Shown: positions 55,560 to 63,431 of the stretch, in pieces
Layout of the letters: each line of letters begins with the position of its first letter
Position numbering within the stretch: position 1 is the stretch's first letter
Assembly: GCF_009769385.1 (NCBI RefSeq)
Contig: NZ_VKAB01000042.1
Coordinates: 1 to 64,000 of the forward strand
Length of the DNA stretch: 64,000 nt
DNA from: Saccharothrix deserti
Lineage (GTDB): Bacteria > Actinomycetota > Actinomycetes > Mycobacteriales > Pseudonocardiaceae
Direction of reading: 5' to 3'
Position numbers and translations under genes: made by a program
The notes under the pieces: model-generated
What the model saw: the letters and a program-made list of their open reading frames with translations, nothing else
What the model was told of the DNA's origin: nothing
The model's database searches: none

Positions 55560-55665
55560 CGTTAGCGATAACAGAGATAGCGAAACGCATCGACAATCCA
55601 CCAGGCGTGCATTGCCCGTAGTCCAGAATTCACTCTTGAGCGGGCAGGCCACGTCCTGTTAGCGT
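55560..55665. promoter_or_regulatory. GTTAGCG-type operator pair upstream of the GH43 gene
   Basis: CGTTAGCGATAACA (55560-55573) is a palindrome of the TGTTAnCGnTAACA type. A half-site TGTTAGCG follows at 55658-55665. The same operator form occurs at the GH27 gene (61070-61083). They suggest control by one LacI-family repressor that senses a sugar. Confidence 0.5.
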
Positions 55666-55992
55666 CCGCACAGAACGGTGGCGCCCGTCACACCGCCAAA
55701 CAGTGCCCCTCCTCGACAGGGCCGCTGCACCGCTTCCCGGGCTCAGCCGCCGCCTGCGCCGACCACGTCGGCGGACACACGAGTGGAGACGCCGATGTCG
55801 ACCGCCCAGTGCCGCGCACACCCACCACGATCCTCGTGTTCCCGATGTCGCCCGACGGCCCTGGAGCGGTGCGACTTCCAGCGCTAGCCGCAGCCGCGCG
55901 ACAGCTCTGCCGAAACCACACAGTGCCCTGCCCGGCGGTCGCCTCGTCCCAGGCCGACTTTCGCCGGCACTTCACCTGCGAGGAGATCATCC

Positions 55993-57303
55993 GTGAACAG
56001 ACAGCTGAAGGTCAGACGCTGGCTGGCCCGACTCAGCCTCGTGGCGCTCACCGCCGCCGGCACTGCGGTGGCCGTCGCATCACCCGCACAAGCCGCCCCC
56101 GGCTACGTCTACACCACGTTCAAGGGAGACGCCGCTGCCGACCAGGAGCTCTGGGTCTACTCATCGGCCAACGGCACGAACTTCAGCGTGCTGGCCGACA
56201 CCAACTACCGCGGCCCGTCCGGCGTGCTGCGCGACCCCAGCATCATCCAGCACAACGGGCTCTACTACATCGCCCACACCGTCCAGTCATGGACCACGAA
56301 CTCAACACACTTCAACATCGCCTCCAGCCCCGACCTGGTCAACTGGACGCACGTGACCAGCGTCAACTCCGGCGTCGCCAACACGCGATTCACGTGGGCG
56401 CCCGAGTTCTACGTCGAGGGCGGCACCATCCGGATCATCGTGAGCATCTCCCAGACGACGTGCTCCAACTGCTTTCGTCCCTACATCTTCACCGCCCAGA
56501 ACAGTTCGCTGACCTCCTGGAGCGGGCCGGTGCAGATGGGTGGCCTCGGCTACAACTACATCGACACCTACGTGGTGAAGTCGGGCAGCACCTACCACGC
56601 CTTCACCAAGAACGAAACCTCCAAGTACATCGAGCACTGGACCAGCACGAGCCTCACCAGCGGGTGGAGCAACCAGGGCCAGTTGTGGAGCTCGGGCTAC
56701 GAGGGACCGGCCGTGTTGCGGATGAGCGACGGCTCCTGGCGCATCTGGATCGACAAGTACACCAACGGCGGCATCTGGACGGCCACCAGCTCGAACCTGA
56801 ACTCCTGGTCGGGCCTGAGCCAGATCACGTGCCCCGGTTGCCGCCACGGCACGATCCTGCCGGTAGCCGACGTGCCCGGCTCGGCGCCGGCTTACCGCGT
56901 GACCAACCGCAACAGCGGCAAGGTGATGGACGTCGTGTCGGCCTCCACCGCGAACAACGCCGAGATCAAGCAGTGGACCTGGAACGGCGGCGGCAACCAG
57001 AAGTGGGAGTTCCAGGACGCCGGCAGCGGCTACTTCCGCATCGTCAACCAGAACAGCGGCAAGTGCCTGGACGTGCCGAGCAGCTCAACCGCGGACGGGG
57101 CCAACATCATCCAGTACACCTGCGGCAGCGGCACGAACCAGCAATGGCAGTGGCAGGCCACCGGAAGCTACTTCCGGATCGTCGCACGGCACAGCGGCAA
57201 GTGCCTCGACGTCGTCAACTCCGGTACCGGCGACGGCGCCGACATCCAGCAGTACACCTGCGGCAGCGGCAACAACCAGCAGTGGAGCCGCACCCAGGTC
57301 TGA
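55993..57303 (+). CDS. Secreted GH43-like glycosidase with ricin-type lectin domain
   Basis: The 436-residue protein starts at a GTG behind GAGGAG. A Sec signal ends near AQAAPG. The five-bladed beta-propeller has the GH43 landmarks: GVLRDPSIIQHNGLYYIAHT with the Asp, FTWAPEFYVEGGTIRIIVSI with the Glu near the catalytic acid, and GPAVLRMSDGSWRIWIDKYT. Residues from about 300 form a ricin-type domain of three QxW repeats (GKVMDVVSASTANNAEIKQW, GKCLDVPSSSTADGANIIQY, GKCLDVVNSGTGDGADIQQY). It likely acts on arabinan, xylan or a galactan. Exact specificity is not readable. Confidence 0.9.
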   Translation: MNRQLKVRRWLARLSLVALTAAGTAVAVASPAQAAPGYVYTTFKGDAAADQELWVYSSANGTNFSVLADTNYRGPSGVLRDPSIIQHNGLYYIAHTVQSWTTNSTHFNIASSPDLVNWTHVTSVNSGVANTRFTWAPEFYVEGGTIRIIVSISQTTCSNCFRPYIFTAQNSSLTSWSGPVQMGGLGYNYIDTYVVKSGSTYHAFTKNETSKYIEHWTSTSLTSGWSNQGQLWSSGYEGPAVLRMSDGSWRIWIDKYTNGGIWTATSSNLNSWSGLSQITCPGCRHGTILPVADVPGSAPAYRVTNRNSGKVMDVVSASTANNAEIKQWTWNGGGNQKWEFQDAGSGYFRIVNQNSGKCLDVPSSSTADGANIIQYTCGSGTNQQWQWQATGSYFRIVARHSGKCLDVVNSGTGDGADIQQYTCGSGNNQQWSRTQV

Positions 57304-57411
57304 GTCCGACCGGCAAGTCGAGCGCCGTCGCAGCACCCACGGGCCTCTCCGCGTCGTCGCAGGCCGGCGACGCCACTCGCACCCAGCACAGTTCTAGTGA
57401 TTGGACATGTG

Positions 57412-58920
57412 ATGAGATTGATCATGGCGTCCGGTGGTCACCCATCAGGACCACCGCGAAGCACTCGGCCGTTACGCCGGTTGCTGATCACCCTTGCGGT
57501 GGCCGCGTTCACCGCGGTGGCGAGCCTCGTCGTCGTCGCGTCGCCGGCCCAGGCCGCCACCAGCCAATTCCGCGGCATGAACTGGGCCGTGCTGGGTGAC
57601 AACTTCAGCACCGGCACGCTCGTCGTGCAGGGCCTGAGCCAGTCCGACAGCAACGCGACGGTACGGGCCAAGGCCAACGCCCTCTACGACGACATGGCCG
57701 CCACCCTGGGGGTCAACACCGTCCGGCTGCCCATCAACACCCACACCGTGGCCAACACGACCTGGTGGAACGCGTACCGCGGCGCCATCGACGCCGCCAC
57801 CGAGCGTGGGTTCAAGGTCATCCTCGCCTACTGGGAGGACGGCGCCGCCTCCGGCGGCAGGATCACGAACCTCGCCGCGTGGAACACGATGTGGTCCAGC
57901 GTGACCAACACGTACGGCTCGAACAACAACGTCTACTTCGAGCCGATGAACGAGCCGCACGGCTACTCGTCGGCGGACTGGCGCAACGTCGCCGCGAACT
58001 GGCTCAGCTACCACACCTCGGCGGTGCCCGGCCGGGTCCTCATCGGCGGCACCGGCTACAGCCAGGACCTGCGCGACATCTGCAACGACAGCCGCTTCAA
58101 CTCGACGCTGCTGTCCTTCCACCACTACGCCTTCTTCTACAGCCCGATGACCTACGACGCCTTCCGGAGCCACATCCAGACGCGTCTGGGCAACTGCGCC
58201 TCCCGCGCGGTCGCGACCGAGTTCGGCGCGCCGATGTCCACCGGCCTCAACTACGGCGACGCGAACAGCACCGAGAACTTCGTGCGCTACATCCGCGCCA
58301 TCGCACAGGTCATGCGCGACAACCAGATGGGCGGCACCTACTGGCCCGCCCTCGGCGGCAAGCCGGGCACCATCGGTTATGACTGGTACTCGATGTACGC
58401 CCTCAGCGGCAGCGGCACCGATCTCAACCTGACCATCCGCAACGCCTCCGGCGCCGACCGGCTCCGGTACGCCTGGGGCGACGGCTCCACGAACCCGCCG
58501 CCCACGGCCTACCGGATCGACGTGCGCCACAGCGGCAAGGCCATGGGCCTCCCCCAGGCGACCACCGACAACGGTGCGCGCGTCGGCCAGTACACCTACG
58601 GCGGCAACGCGTGGCAGCAGTGGCAGTTCCAGGACGCCGGCAGCGGCTACTGGCGCATCGTCAGCCGCCACAGCGGAAAGTGCCTCGACGTGGTGGGCGC
58701 TTCCACCGCCGACGGTGCCGAGATCGTCCAGTACACCTGTGGCACCGGCACCAACCAGCAGTTCCAGATGGTCGCCAACGGCAGCCACTTCCAGCTCCGG
58801 GCACGACACAGCAACAAATGCGTGGACGTACCGGCCGCATCGACCGCGGACGGCGTGATCCTCAAGCAGTATCCGTGCAACACCGGCACCAACCAGCAGT
58901 GGTCGCGCACCGCCGTCTGA
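57412..58920 (+). CDS. Secreted GH5 glycoside hydrolase with ricin-type lectin domain
   Basis: The protein has 502 residues from the ATG at 57412; start choice is uncertain because no strong ribosome site is present. The signal peptide ends at AQAATS. GH5 motifs are FRGMNWAVLGDNFSTGTL, LGVNTVRLPINTH, the acid/base in NNVYFEPMNEPHGYSSADW, HHYAFFYSPM, and the nucleophile in ATEFGAPMSTGLNYGDANS. Three ricin repeats follow from about residue 370 (GKAMGLPQATTDNGARVGQY and two others). It lies 108 bases after the GH43 gene. It probably hydrolyses a beta-glucan, mannan or galactan. Confidence 0.92.
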   Translation: MRLIMASGGHPSGPPRSTRPLRRLLITLAVAAFTAVASLVVVASPAQAATSQFRGMNWAVLGDNFSTGTLVVQGLSQSDSNATVRAKANALYDDMAATLGVNTVRLPINTHTVANTTWWNAYRGAIDAATERGFKVILAYWEDGAASGGRITNLAAWNTMWSSVTNTYGSNNNVYFEPMNEPHGYSSADWRNVAANWLSYHTSAVPGRVLIGGTGYSQDLRDICNDSRFNSTLLSFHHYAFFYSPMTYDAFRSHIQTRLGNCASRAVATEFGAPMSTGLNYGDANSTENFVRYIRAIAQVMRDNQMGGTYWPALGGKPGTIGYDWYSMYALSGSGTDLNLTIRNASGADRLRYAWGDGSTNPPPTAYRIDVRHSGKAMGLPQATTDNGARVGQYTYGGNAWQQWQFQDAGSGYWRIVSRHSGKCLDVVGASTADGAEIVQYTCGTGTNQQFQMVANGSHFQLRARHSNKCVDVPAASTADGVILKQYPCNTGTNQQWSRTAV

Positions 58921-58964
58921 CGGCCGTCTCGACATGACCGCGGATCCGCGGTACGGCCCTCACT

Positions 58965-58998
58965 CCCCCGGTGCCGAGCTCGTGCTCGGTGCCGGGGG
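58965..58998. terminator. Imperfect hairpin after the GH5 gene
   Basis: CCCCCGGTGCCGAGC (58965-58979) pairs with GCTCGGTGCCGGGGG (58984-58998) apart from two central mismatches, with a four-base loop. It separates the GH5 gene from the convergent IS110 remnant. Confidence 0.6.
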
Positions 58999-59013
58999 TG
59001 TCCTATGTGGTTG

Positions 59014-59300
59014 TCAAGCCGCAGCCGGGGCGGGAGCGGTCTCGGGGTCCCGGTAGTAGGTCTTGTTGCGGAGCATGGCGAACAGGACGTCGCAGCGGCG
59101 CCGCGCCAGGCAGATCAGCGCGGCGTTGTGCTTCTTCCCCTCATCGCGTTTCCGCTGGCAATAGGCCCTGCTGGTGGAATCGGACAAGGCTGCGAACGCA
59201 GCCAGGAAGAACGCTCGTTTGAGCTTGCGGTTGCCGGTGCGGGCCGGGTGCTCGCCCTTGATCGAGGAGCCCGAGCTGCGGGTGCGCCAGCGTTGACGGT
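59014..59300 (-). mobile_element. IS110-family transposase, C-terminal remnant
   Basis: The fragment encodes about 95 residues of the Transposase_20 domain end: GEHPARTGNRKLKRAFFLAA, FAALSDSTSRAYCQRKRDEG and HNAALICLARRRCDVLFAML. The N-terminal DEDD nuclease domain and the Ser-containing middle are missing. No ends of the element were recognised. It marks an old insertion between the GH5 and GH27 genes. Confidence 0.85.
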
Positions 59301-59326
59301 CCAGCAGCTCGACGGCCACAGCAGAC

Positions 59327-59356
59327 GCGAAGCCCGCCGTCTCCGGCGGGCTTCGC
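59327..59356. terminator. Hairpin downstream of the GH27 gene
   Basis: GCGAAGCCCGCC (59327-59338) pairs perfectly with GGCGGGCTTCGC (59345-59356) around a six-base loop. It lies 62 bases beyond the GH27 stop. Confidence 0.75.
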
Positions 59357-59417
59357 GCTGGGGCTCTGGCACCGAGTTCGGCCGGTCGTCAGCGGGGTGA
59401 CGCGGTCCTGCTGTGCG

Positions 59418-61145
59418 TCACACGCGGACCCAACGCTGGTTGGCGTTGCCGTGACAGGTCCACACGATCACCGGCGTGCCGTTCGCGGTGCCGTTGTTGT
59501 TCACGTCCAGGCACAGCCCGGTCTGCACGTTGCTGATCGTGCCGTTGCTGTTCAGTGTCCACTGCTGGTTCGCACCACCGTTGCAGTACCACAGCTGCAC
59601 CTTCGCGCCGGCCGCGGCATTGGGTGCCGTCTCCAGGCAGTTGCCGAGTAGCTGCAACATGTTGCCGCTACGGGTGAACAGCTGCTGGGCCGCGCTGTTG
59701 CAGTCCCAGAGGGCCGGCTGGGTGCCGTTGGTCGACGCCCCCTTCGGGGAGTCCACGCAACGGCCCGCCGACTCGCTGCGGAGCGAGAAGGGCACCGGCG
59801 CCGGTGCCAGGCCGCCGCCGCTGACCCGGAAGACCGCCGTGCCGTGCGCGGGAACACTGGCCGAGATCGCGCCGCTGGTGGGCGAGGTCGCTCCGGTCCA
59901 CAGGTCGCGCAGCGTGAACGAGTTGCCGGTCTTGCCGATCGCCGCCGCCGTGGTCGAGATCGTCGTCGTGGCCGAGCCCTGGTTGAGCAGCGCGACCGCG
60001 ACGTCGCCGTTGGCCAGGCGCTTGGCGATCACGCGCCGGGTGCCGTCGTTCGACACCTGCGTGGCCTGCAGGCCGAGCGGGTCCTGGTTGACCGCGATCA
60101 GGTCGGCGTTCTTCAGAACGGCGAGCGTGGCGGCCGACGCGCTCCGGACGTCGTTGCCGGCGATCAGCGGCGCGGCCATCATCGCCCACATGGCGAAATG
60201 GCTGCGCTGCTCGGTCTCCGTCATGCCGCCGTTGCCGACCTCCAGCATGTCCGGGTCGTTGAACCCGCCCGGCTGGGCGTACGGAGCCAACGGCACGTTG
60301 ACGTTGATGATGTTCTGCACGCCCATGAACGAGTTGCCGTCACTGCCGGTGTCCCACCGGTTGGTGATGTCCTCAGTGGTCCGCCACATGTGCGCGACGT
60401 CGCCCCAGTCGCGCAACGGTCCCGTCTTCTCGTGGATGCTGTTCGAGTTGATGCTGTAGACGATCGGCCGACCGGTGGCGGCCAGGGCGTCGCGCATCTT
60501 GGCGAACGCCGCCACCTGCTCCGCCATCGTGCCAGTCGGCGAGCACCAGTCGTACTTGAGGAAGTCGACTCCCCACGCGGCGAACTGCCGGGCGTCCTGC
60601 ACCTCGTGCCCTCTGCTGCCGGTGGCACCCGGGAACGAGTTGAAGTACTGCGCGCACGTCTTGTCCACCGGCACCTGGTAGATGCCGAACTTCAAGCCCT
60701 TGCCGTGGATGTAGTCGCCGAGCGCCTTCATCCCGCTCGGGAACCGGGTGGGATGCGCCTGGAGGTTGCCCTGAGCATCACGGTCGGGGTTGAACCAGCA
60801 GTCGTCCACCACGACGTACTTGTAGCCCTGTGCGGCCATCCCGTTGCCGACCAGCGCATCGACGGTCTGCCGGATCAACGTCTCGGAGATGTTGCAGCCG
60901 AACGTGTTCCAGGTGTTCCACCCCATCGGCGGTGTGCGGGCCACCCCGTTCTCCAACGCCTGCGCCTGGGGTCCGACCACCGCTGTGGTCGCCCCGGCCA
61001 GCAGCAGGCAGGCGGCCGACAGCATCGCTGTGACCCGGCTACGCCCGGACGATGCTCTTCCATGCCTGATGTTAGCGTTAACAATTGAGCGCAGGGCGGC
61101 GGCGAGCCACGGCATCCGGCGACGACGACGGACGGGATCGGGCAT
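59418..61145 (-). CDS. Secreted GH27 alpha-galactosidase with ricin-type lectin domain
   Basis: The protein has 575 residues from the ATG at 61145, which has GGAG nine bases upstream. A basic N-region precedes the hydrophobic signal (MLSAACLLLAGATTAVVGPQ). The (beta/alpha)8 domain has ARTPPMGWNTWNTFGCNISE, YVVVDDCWFNPDRDAQGN, the nucleophile in VDFLKYDWCSP, and the acid/base in GGFNDPDMLEVGNGGMTETE. A C-terminal beta domain is followed by three ricin repeats (GRCVDSPKGASTNGTQPALW, TGLCLDVNNNGTANGTPVIV). It removes alpha-galactosyl or related residues. An internal ATG at 61025 would give a signal without the basic start. Confidence 0.95.
   Translation of the reverse strand: MPDPVRRRRRMPWLAAALRSIVNANIRHGRASSGRSRVTAMLSAACLLLAGATTAVVGPQAQALENGVARTPPMGWNTWNTFGCNISETLIRQTVDALVGNGMAAQGYKYVVVDDCWFNPDRDAQGNLQAHPTRFPSGMKALGDYIHGKGLKFGIYQVPVDKTCAQYFNSFPGATGSRGHEVQDARQFAAWGVDFLKYDWCSPTGTMAEQVAAFAKMRDALAATGRPIVYSINSNSIHEKTGPLRDWGDVAHMWRTTEDITNRWDTGSDGNSFMGVQNIINVNVPLAPYAQPGGFNDPDMLEVGNGGMTETEQRSHFAMWAMMAAPLIAGNDVRSASAATLAVLKNADLIAVNQDPLGLQATQVSNDGTRRVIAKRLANGDVAVALLNQGSATTTISTTAAAIGKTGNSFTLRDLWTGATSPTSGAISASVPAHGTAVFRVSGGGLAPAPVPFSLRSESAGRCVDSPKGASTNGTQPALWDCNSAAQQLFTRSGNMLQLLGNCLETAPNAAAGAKVQLWYCNGGANQQWTLNSNGTISNVQTGLCLDVNNNGTANGTPVIVWTCHGNANQRWVRV
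61070..61083. promoter_or_regulatory. LacI-type operator at the 5' end of the GH27 gene
   Basis: TGTTAGCGTTAACA is a near-perfect palindrome of the same form as at 55560. With the chosen start it lies inside the first 25 codons, an intragenic position that can still block elongation. If translation starts at 61025 it lies in the leader. Confidence 0.5.
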
Positions 61146-61190
61146 TTCTCAGCTCCTACAAGGCTTTCGATCTTGTTGGATGTTGTTTGA

Positions 61191-61735
61191 TCAAGTTGGT
61201 TGAACGTTCCATGCCGTAGTGTGGACCGTGAAGCGGACGTAAGCAAGAGCCGATGCCCCACTGTCTCGCCGGGGCTGCGGTCGACGCGCCTCCCGCGGTG
61301 ACGCGGACCTCACCCTGGAAGCCGCCGGCCACTGGTTGCCGATGTTGATGACGACGTAGTCCTCTTGGCCGACCAGGACGTTCTTCTGGCTGATCCAGTA
61401 GTTCGCGGCCTCGTCGAGGGTCGCAGCCGCGCCGTCTTCGCCGTACCCGGTGGTGTCGTGCACCTCCAGCACGCAGATCATCCGGTTCCGCTTGCACAGC
61501 GAGATCATTTCGGCGACGTCGGTGGAAGGTCCCCACCGCTTGCCGCTGCCCAGCACCACCCGCACGGTGTTGGCGCCCAGCGCCTTGATCTCGGCGAACG
61601 AGCCGGTCCGCGCGGGGAACCAGACGTGCGGGTGGTTGACCCCGCGCATGATGAACTTCTGACCGTTGGCCTCGACGATGTCGCGGCCGCTGATGTGCAG
61701 ACCTACCGTCGGCGTCCAGGAACGCTCCCGGCCAG
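61191..61735 (-). pseudogene. GH5 glycosidase remnant joined to a CBM2 fragment
   Basis: The 5' part reads GLHISGRDIVEANGQKFIMR, GVNHPHVWFPARTGSFAEIK, ALGANTVRVVLGSGKRW and VLEVHDTTGYGEDGAAATLD, an actinobacterial GH5 (mannanase-like) N-terminal half. It has no signal peptide. At QEDYVVINIGN, just where the catalytic Glu is expected, the sequence jumps to NQWPAGGFQGEVRVTAGGAS in a nearby frame, which is the start of a CBM2. The latter half of the catalytic domain is lost. It lies directly behind the CBM2 of the polyester-hydrolase-like gene. Confidence 0.78.
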
Positions 61736-61740
61736 TGCTG

Positions 61741-63048
61741 TCACGGGCTGGTGCAGGAGAGGGACGACGTCGGCGGCGTGCCGCCGCCGATGAAGCCGAA
61801 CGTGGTCGACGTGTTGGCCTGGAGTGAGCCGTTGTACGAGGCGTTGCGCACCGACGCGGTCGATCCGCTGACGTTGAGCGTGCCGTTCCAGACCTGGGTG
61901 ACGGTCTGGCCGCTGCCCAGGGTCCACTGGACGTTCCAGCCGTTGACGGCCGTGTTGCCCGCCGTCACCGTCACCTCGGCTTGGTAACCGCCGGGCCACG
62001 AGTTGGTGGTGCGGTAGGTCGCGCTGCACGCGTCACCGGGTGCCGGTGTTGTGGTCGTGGTGGAGATGGTTGTCGTGGTGGATGTTGTGGACGTGGTCGT
62101 CGGCACTGGGGAGGGCACCAGCGGGCACGTGCTCTGGTACGCCCTGATGCCGTCCCAGTTCGACAGCGAGCACAGGAACTGCGTGTAGCGGGTGTCGCTG
62201 TCGACGAAGATCTTCAGCCACGGGATGACGTTGCGCATCATCGTCGGGTTGTTCGACGTGGGGAAGCCGTGACCGGCGCCGGTGAGCTCCAGGTACGCCT
62301 TCTCCGTCGCCGCGGGGATCCCGTTGTAGAGGTTCAGGATGCTCGCCGGGGTGGTCGTCGTGTCGCTCTGCCCGGCCAGGAGCATGGTCGGGACCCGCGT
62401 GGTCGTCAGGTTCTGCGACGGGCTGAACGGCGCCAGCCCGATCGCGGCCTTCAGCGAGGGGCGCTGGAGGGCGGCGTGCATGGCCCCGCCGCCGCCCATG
62501 GAGTGGCCCATGACCGCCGTCCGGTTCGCGTCGACCCGGTCCCGCACCGGACTGCGCTGGGTCAGGTAGTCCAGCGCGGCCAGCAGCTGGGTGCCGCGGG
62601 CGGTGTCCCAGTCGTTGCGGCTGTTGGTGTCGATCCCGATCACGACGAACCCGAACGACGCCAGCCAGTGCCCCATCCAGGCCCCCTCGGCGGCCCAGGT
62701 GGCGGTGTAGCCGGGCACGACGGCGATCGCGCCGAAGGTGCCTTGGCTGGTGTCCGTGGGGTGGTAGATCACTCCACCGCCGAAGCCGTTCCCGGCCGGC
62801 ACGCTGATCTGGGCGGTGGCGAAGGTGCCCCGGTTGGCCGAGACGCTGGCCGGGGTCGGGTCCGGACCCCGCTGGTACGGGTTGTCGGCACCCGACGCCG
62901 GGCTGACCGCAGCCGCGATCAGCAGCGTCCCCAGCATGACCGCGGCCGCAGCCGCGCCGCGCCTCCACAGTCGACCTGTGGCGGGGCGCTCCGTCTGACC
63001 GAGTCCGGGTTTCCCGGATGTGAAGGGAGCGCCTTTGCTTCCTGACAC
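61741..63048 (-). CDS. Secreted polyester-hydrolase/cutinase-like enzyme with C-terminal CBM2
   Basis: The 435-residue protein starts at a GTG eight bases after AGGAGG. The signal is AAAAAVMLGTLLIAAAVSPA. The catalytic domain follows the actinobacterial cutinase/PET-hydrolase plan: NPYQRGPDPTPASVSANRGT, the oxyanion GYTATW, nucleophile AVMGHSMGGGGAMHAALQ, acid in LLAGQSDTTTTP and His in ELTGAGHGFPTS. The aromatic Trp that follows the nucleophile strand in known PET hydrolases is replaced (GLAPFSPSQN). A Thr/Ser/Pro linker leads to a CBM2 (SATYRTTNSWPGGYQAEVTV, VNGWNVQWTLGSGQTVTQVW). It probably hydrolyses plant polyester or acetylated polymer at cellulose surfaces. Confidence 0.92.
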   Translation of the reverse strand: MSGSKGAPFTSGKPGLGQTERPATGRLWRRGAAAAAVMLGTLLIAAAVSPASGADNPYQRGPDPTPASVSANRGTFATAQISVPAGNGFGGGVIYHPTDTSQGTFGAIAVVPGYTATWAAEGAWMGHWLASFGFVVIGIDTNSRNDWDTARGTQLLAALDYLTQRSPVRDRVDANRTAVMGHSMGGGGAMHAALQRPSLKAAIGLAPFSPSQNLTTTRVPTMLLAGQSDTTTTPASILNLYNGIPAATEKAYLELTGAGHGFPTSNNPTMMRNVIPWLKIFVDSDTRYTQFLCSLSNWDGIRAYQSTCPLVPSPVPTTTSTTSTTTTISTTTTTPAPGDACSATYRTTNSWPGGYQAEVTVTAGNTAVNGWNVQWTLGSGQTVTQVWNGTLNVSGSTASVRNASYNGSLQANTSTTFGFIGGGTPPTSSLSCTSP

Positions 63049-63431
63049 TGCATGTACCTCCTGCCGAAATGCGGCGGACAGACGCGTACGCGGCCTGAAC
63101 CGAACCAGGCCCGATGGGATGACAAGCCGTGAAGTCGCCGGCCCGTCCGCAGCGGCTTTGTGCCCGGCAAAGCGCGCTGCGAGCGCCCGGCATCCCTGCC
63201 ACGCGGAGGTGGGTTGGGAGTCGCCGCAGGCCAAGTCGAACTGACCGGCGGTACCGCGATCCGGAAGTCGAGCTCGGCCCTGATGGTGGCCTCACTGGCT
63301 CCCCGCAGAACCAAGAAGTGTCACATAGTCTGGCCAGAGCCACTGGAAGTGTCAACGATCGGGTCTCGATACGTGCGCGGGCCCGCTACAGTCGACATCG
63401 CCGTCACGCCGACATTCAACGGGAGCGCACC
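63049..63431. other. Divergent intergenic region
   Basis: These 383 bases separate the polyester-hydrolase-like gene (minus) from the PaaX-family gene (plus). I see no gene and no strong repeat. Confidence 0.5.

Larger units (their letters stand above)
54577..55992. other. 1.4-kb gene-free stretch upstream of the GH43 gene
   Basis: No convincing gene is visible on either strand. A short minus-strand frame near 54720 (QSAGSAYLYRDLGR) may be a remnant but cannot be assigned. The right part holds operator-like sites at 55392, 55560 and 55658. Confidence 0.5.

Noticed and set aside
55809..57599. A 596-codon plus-strand frame over the GH43 gene
   Set aside because: It is an out-of-frame shadow. 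The GH43 and ricin motifs are all in the frame starting at 55993.
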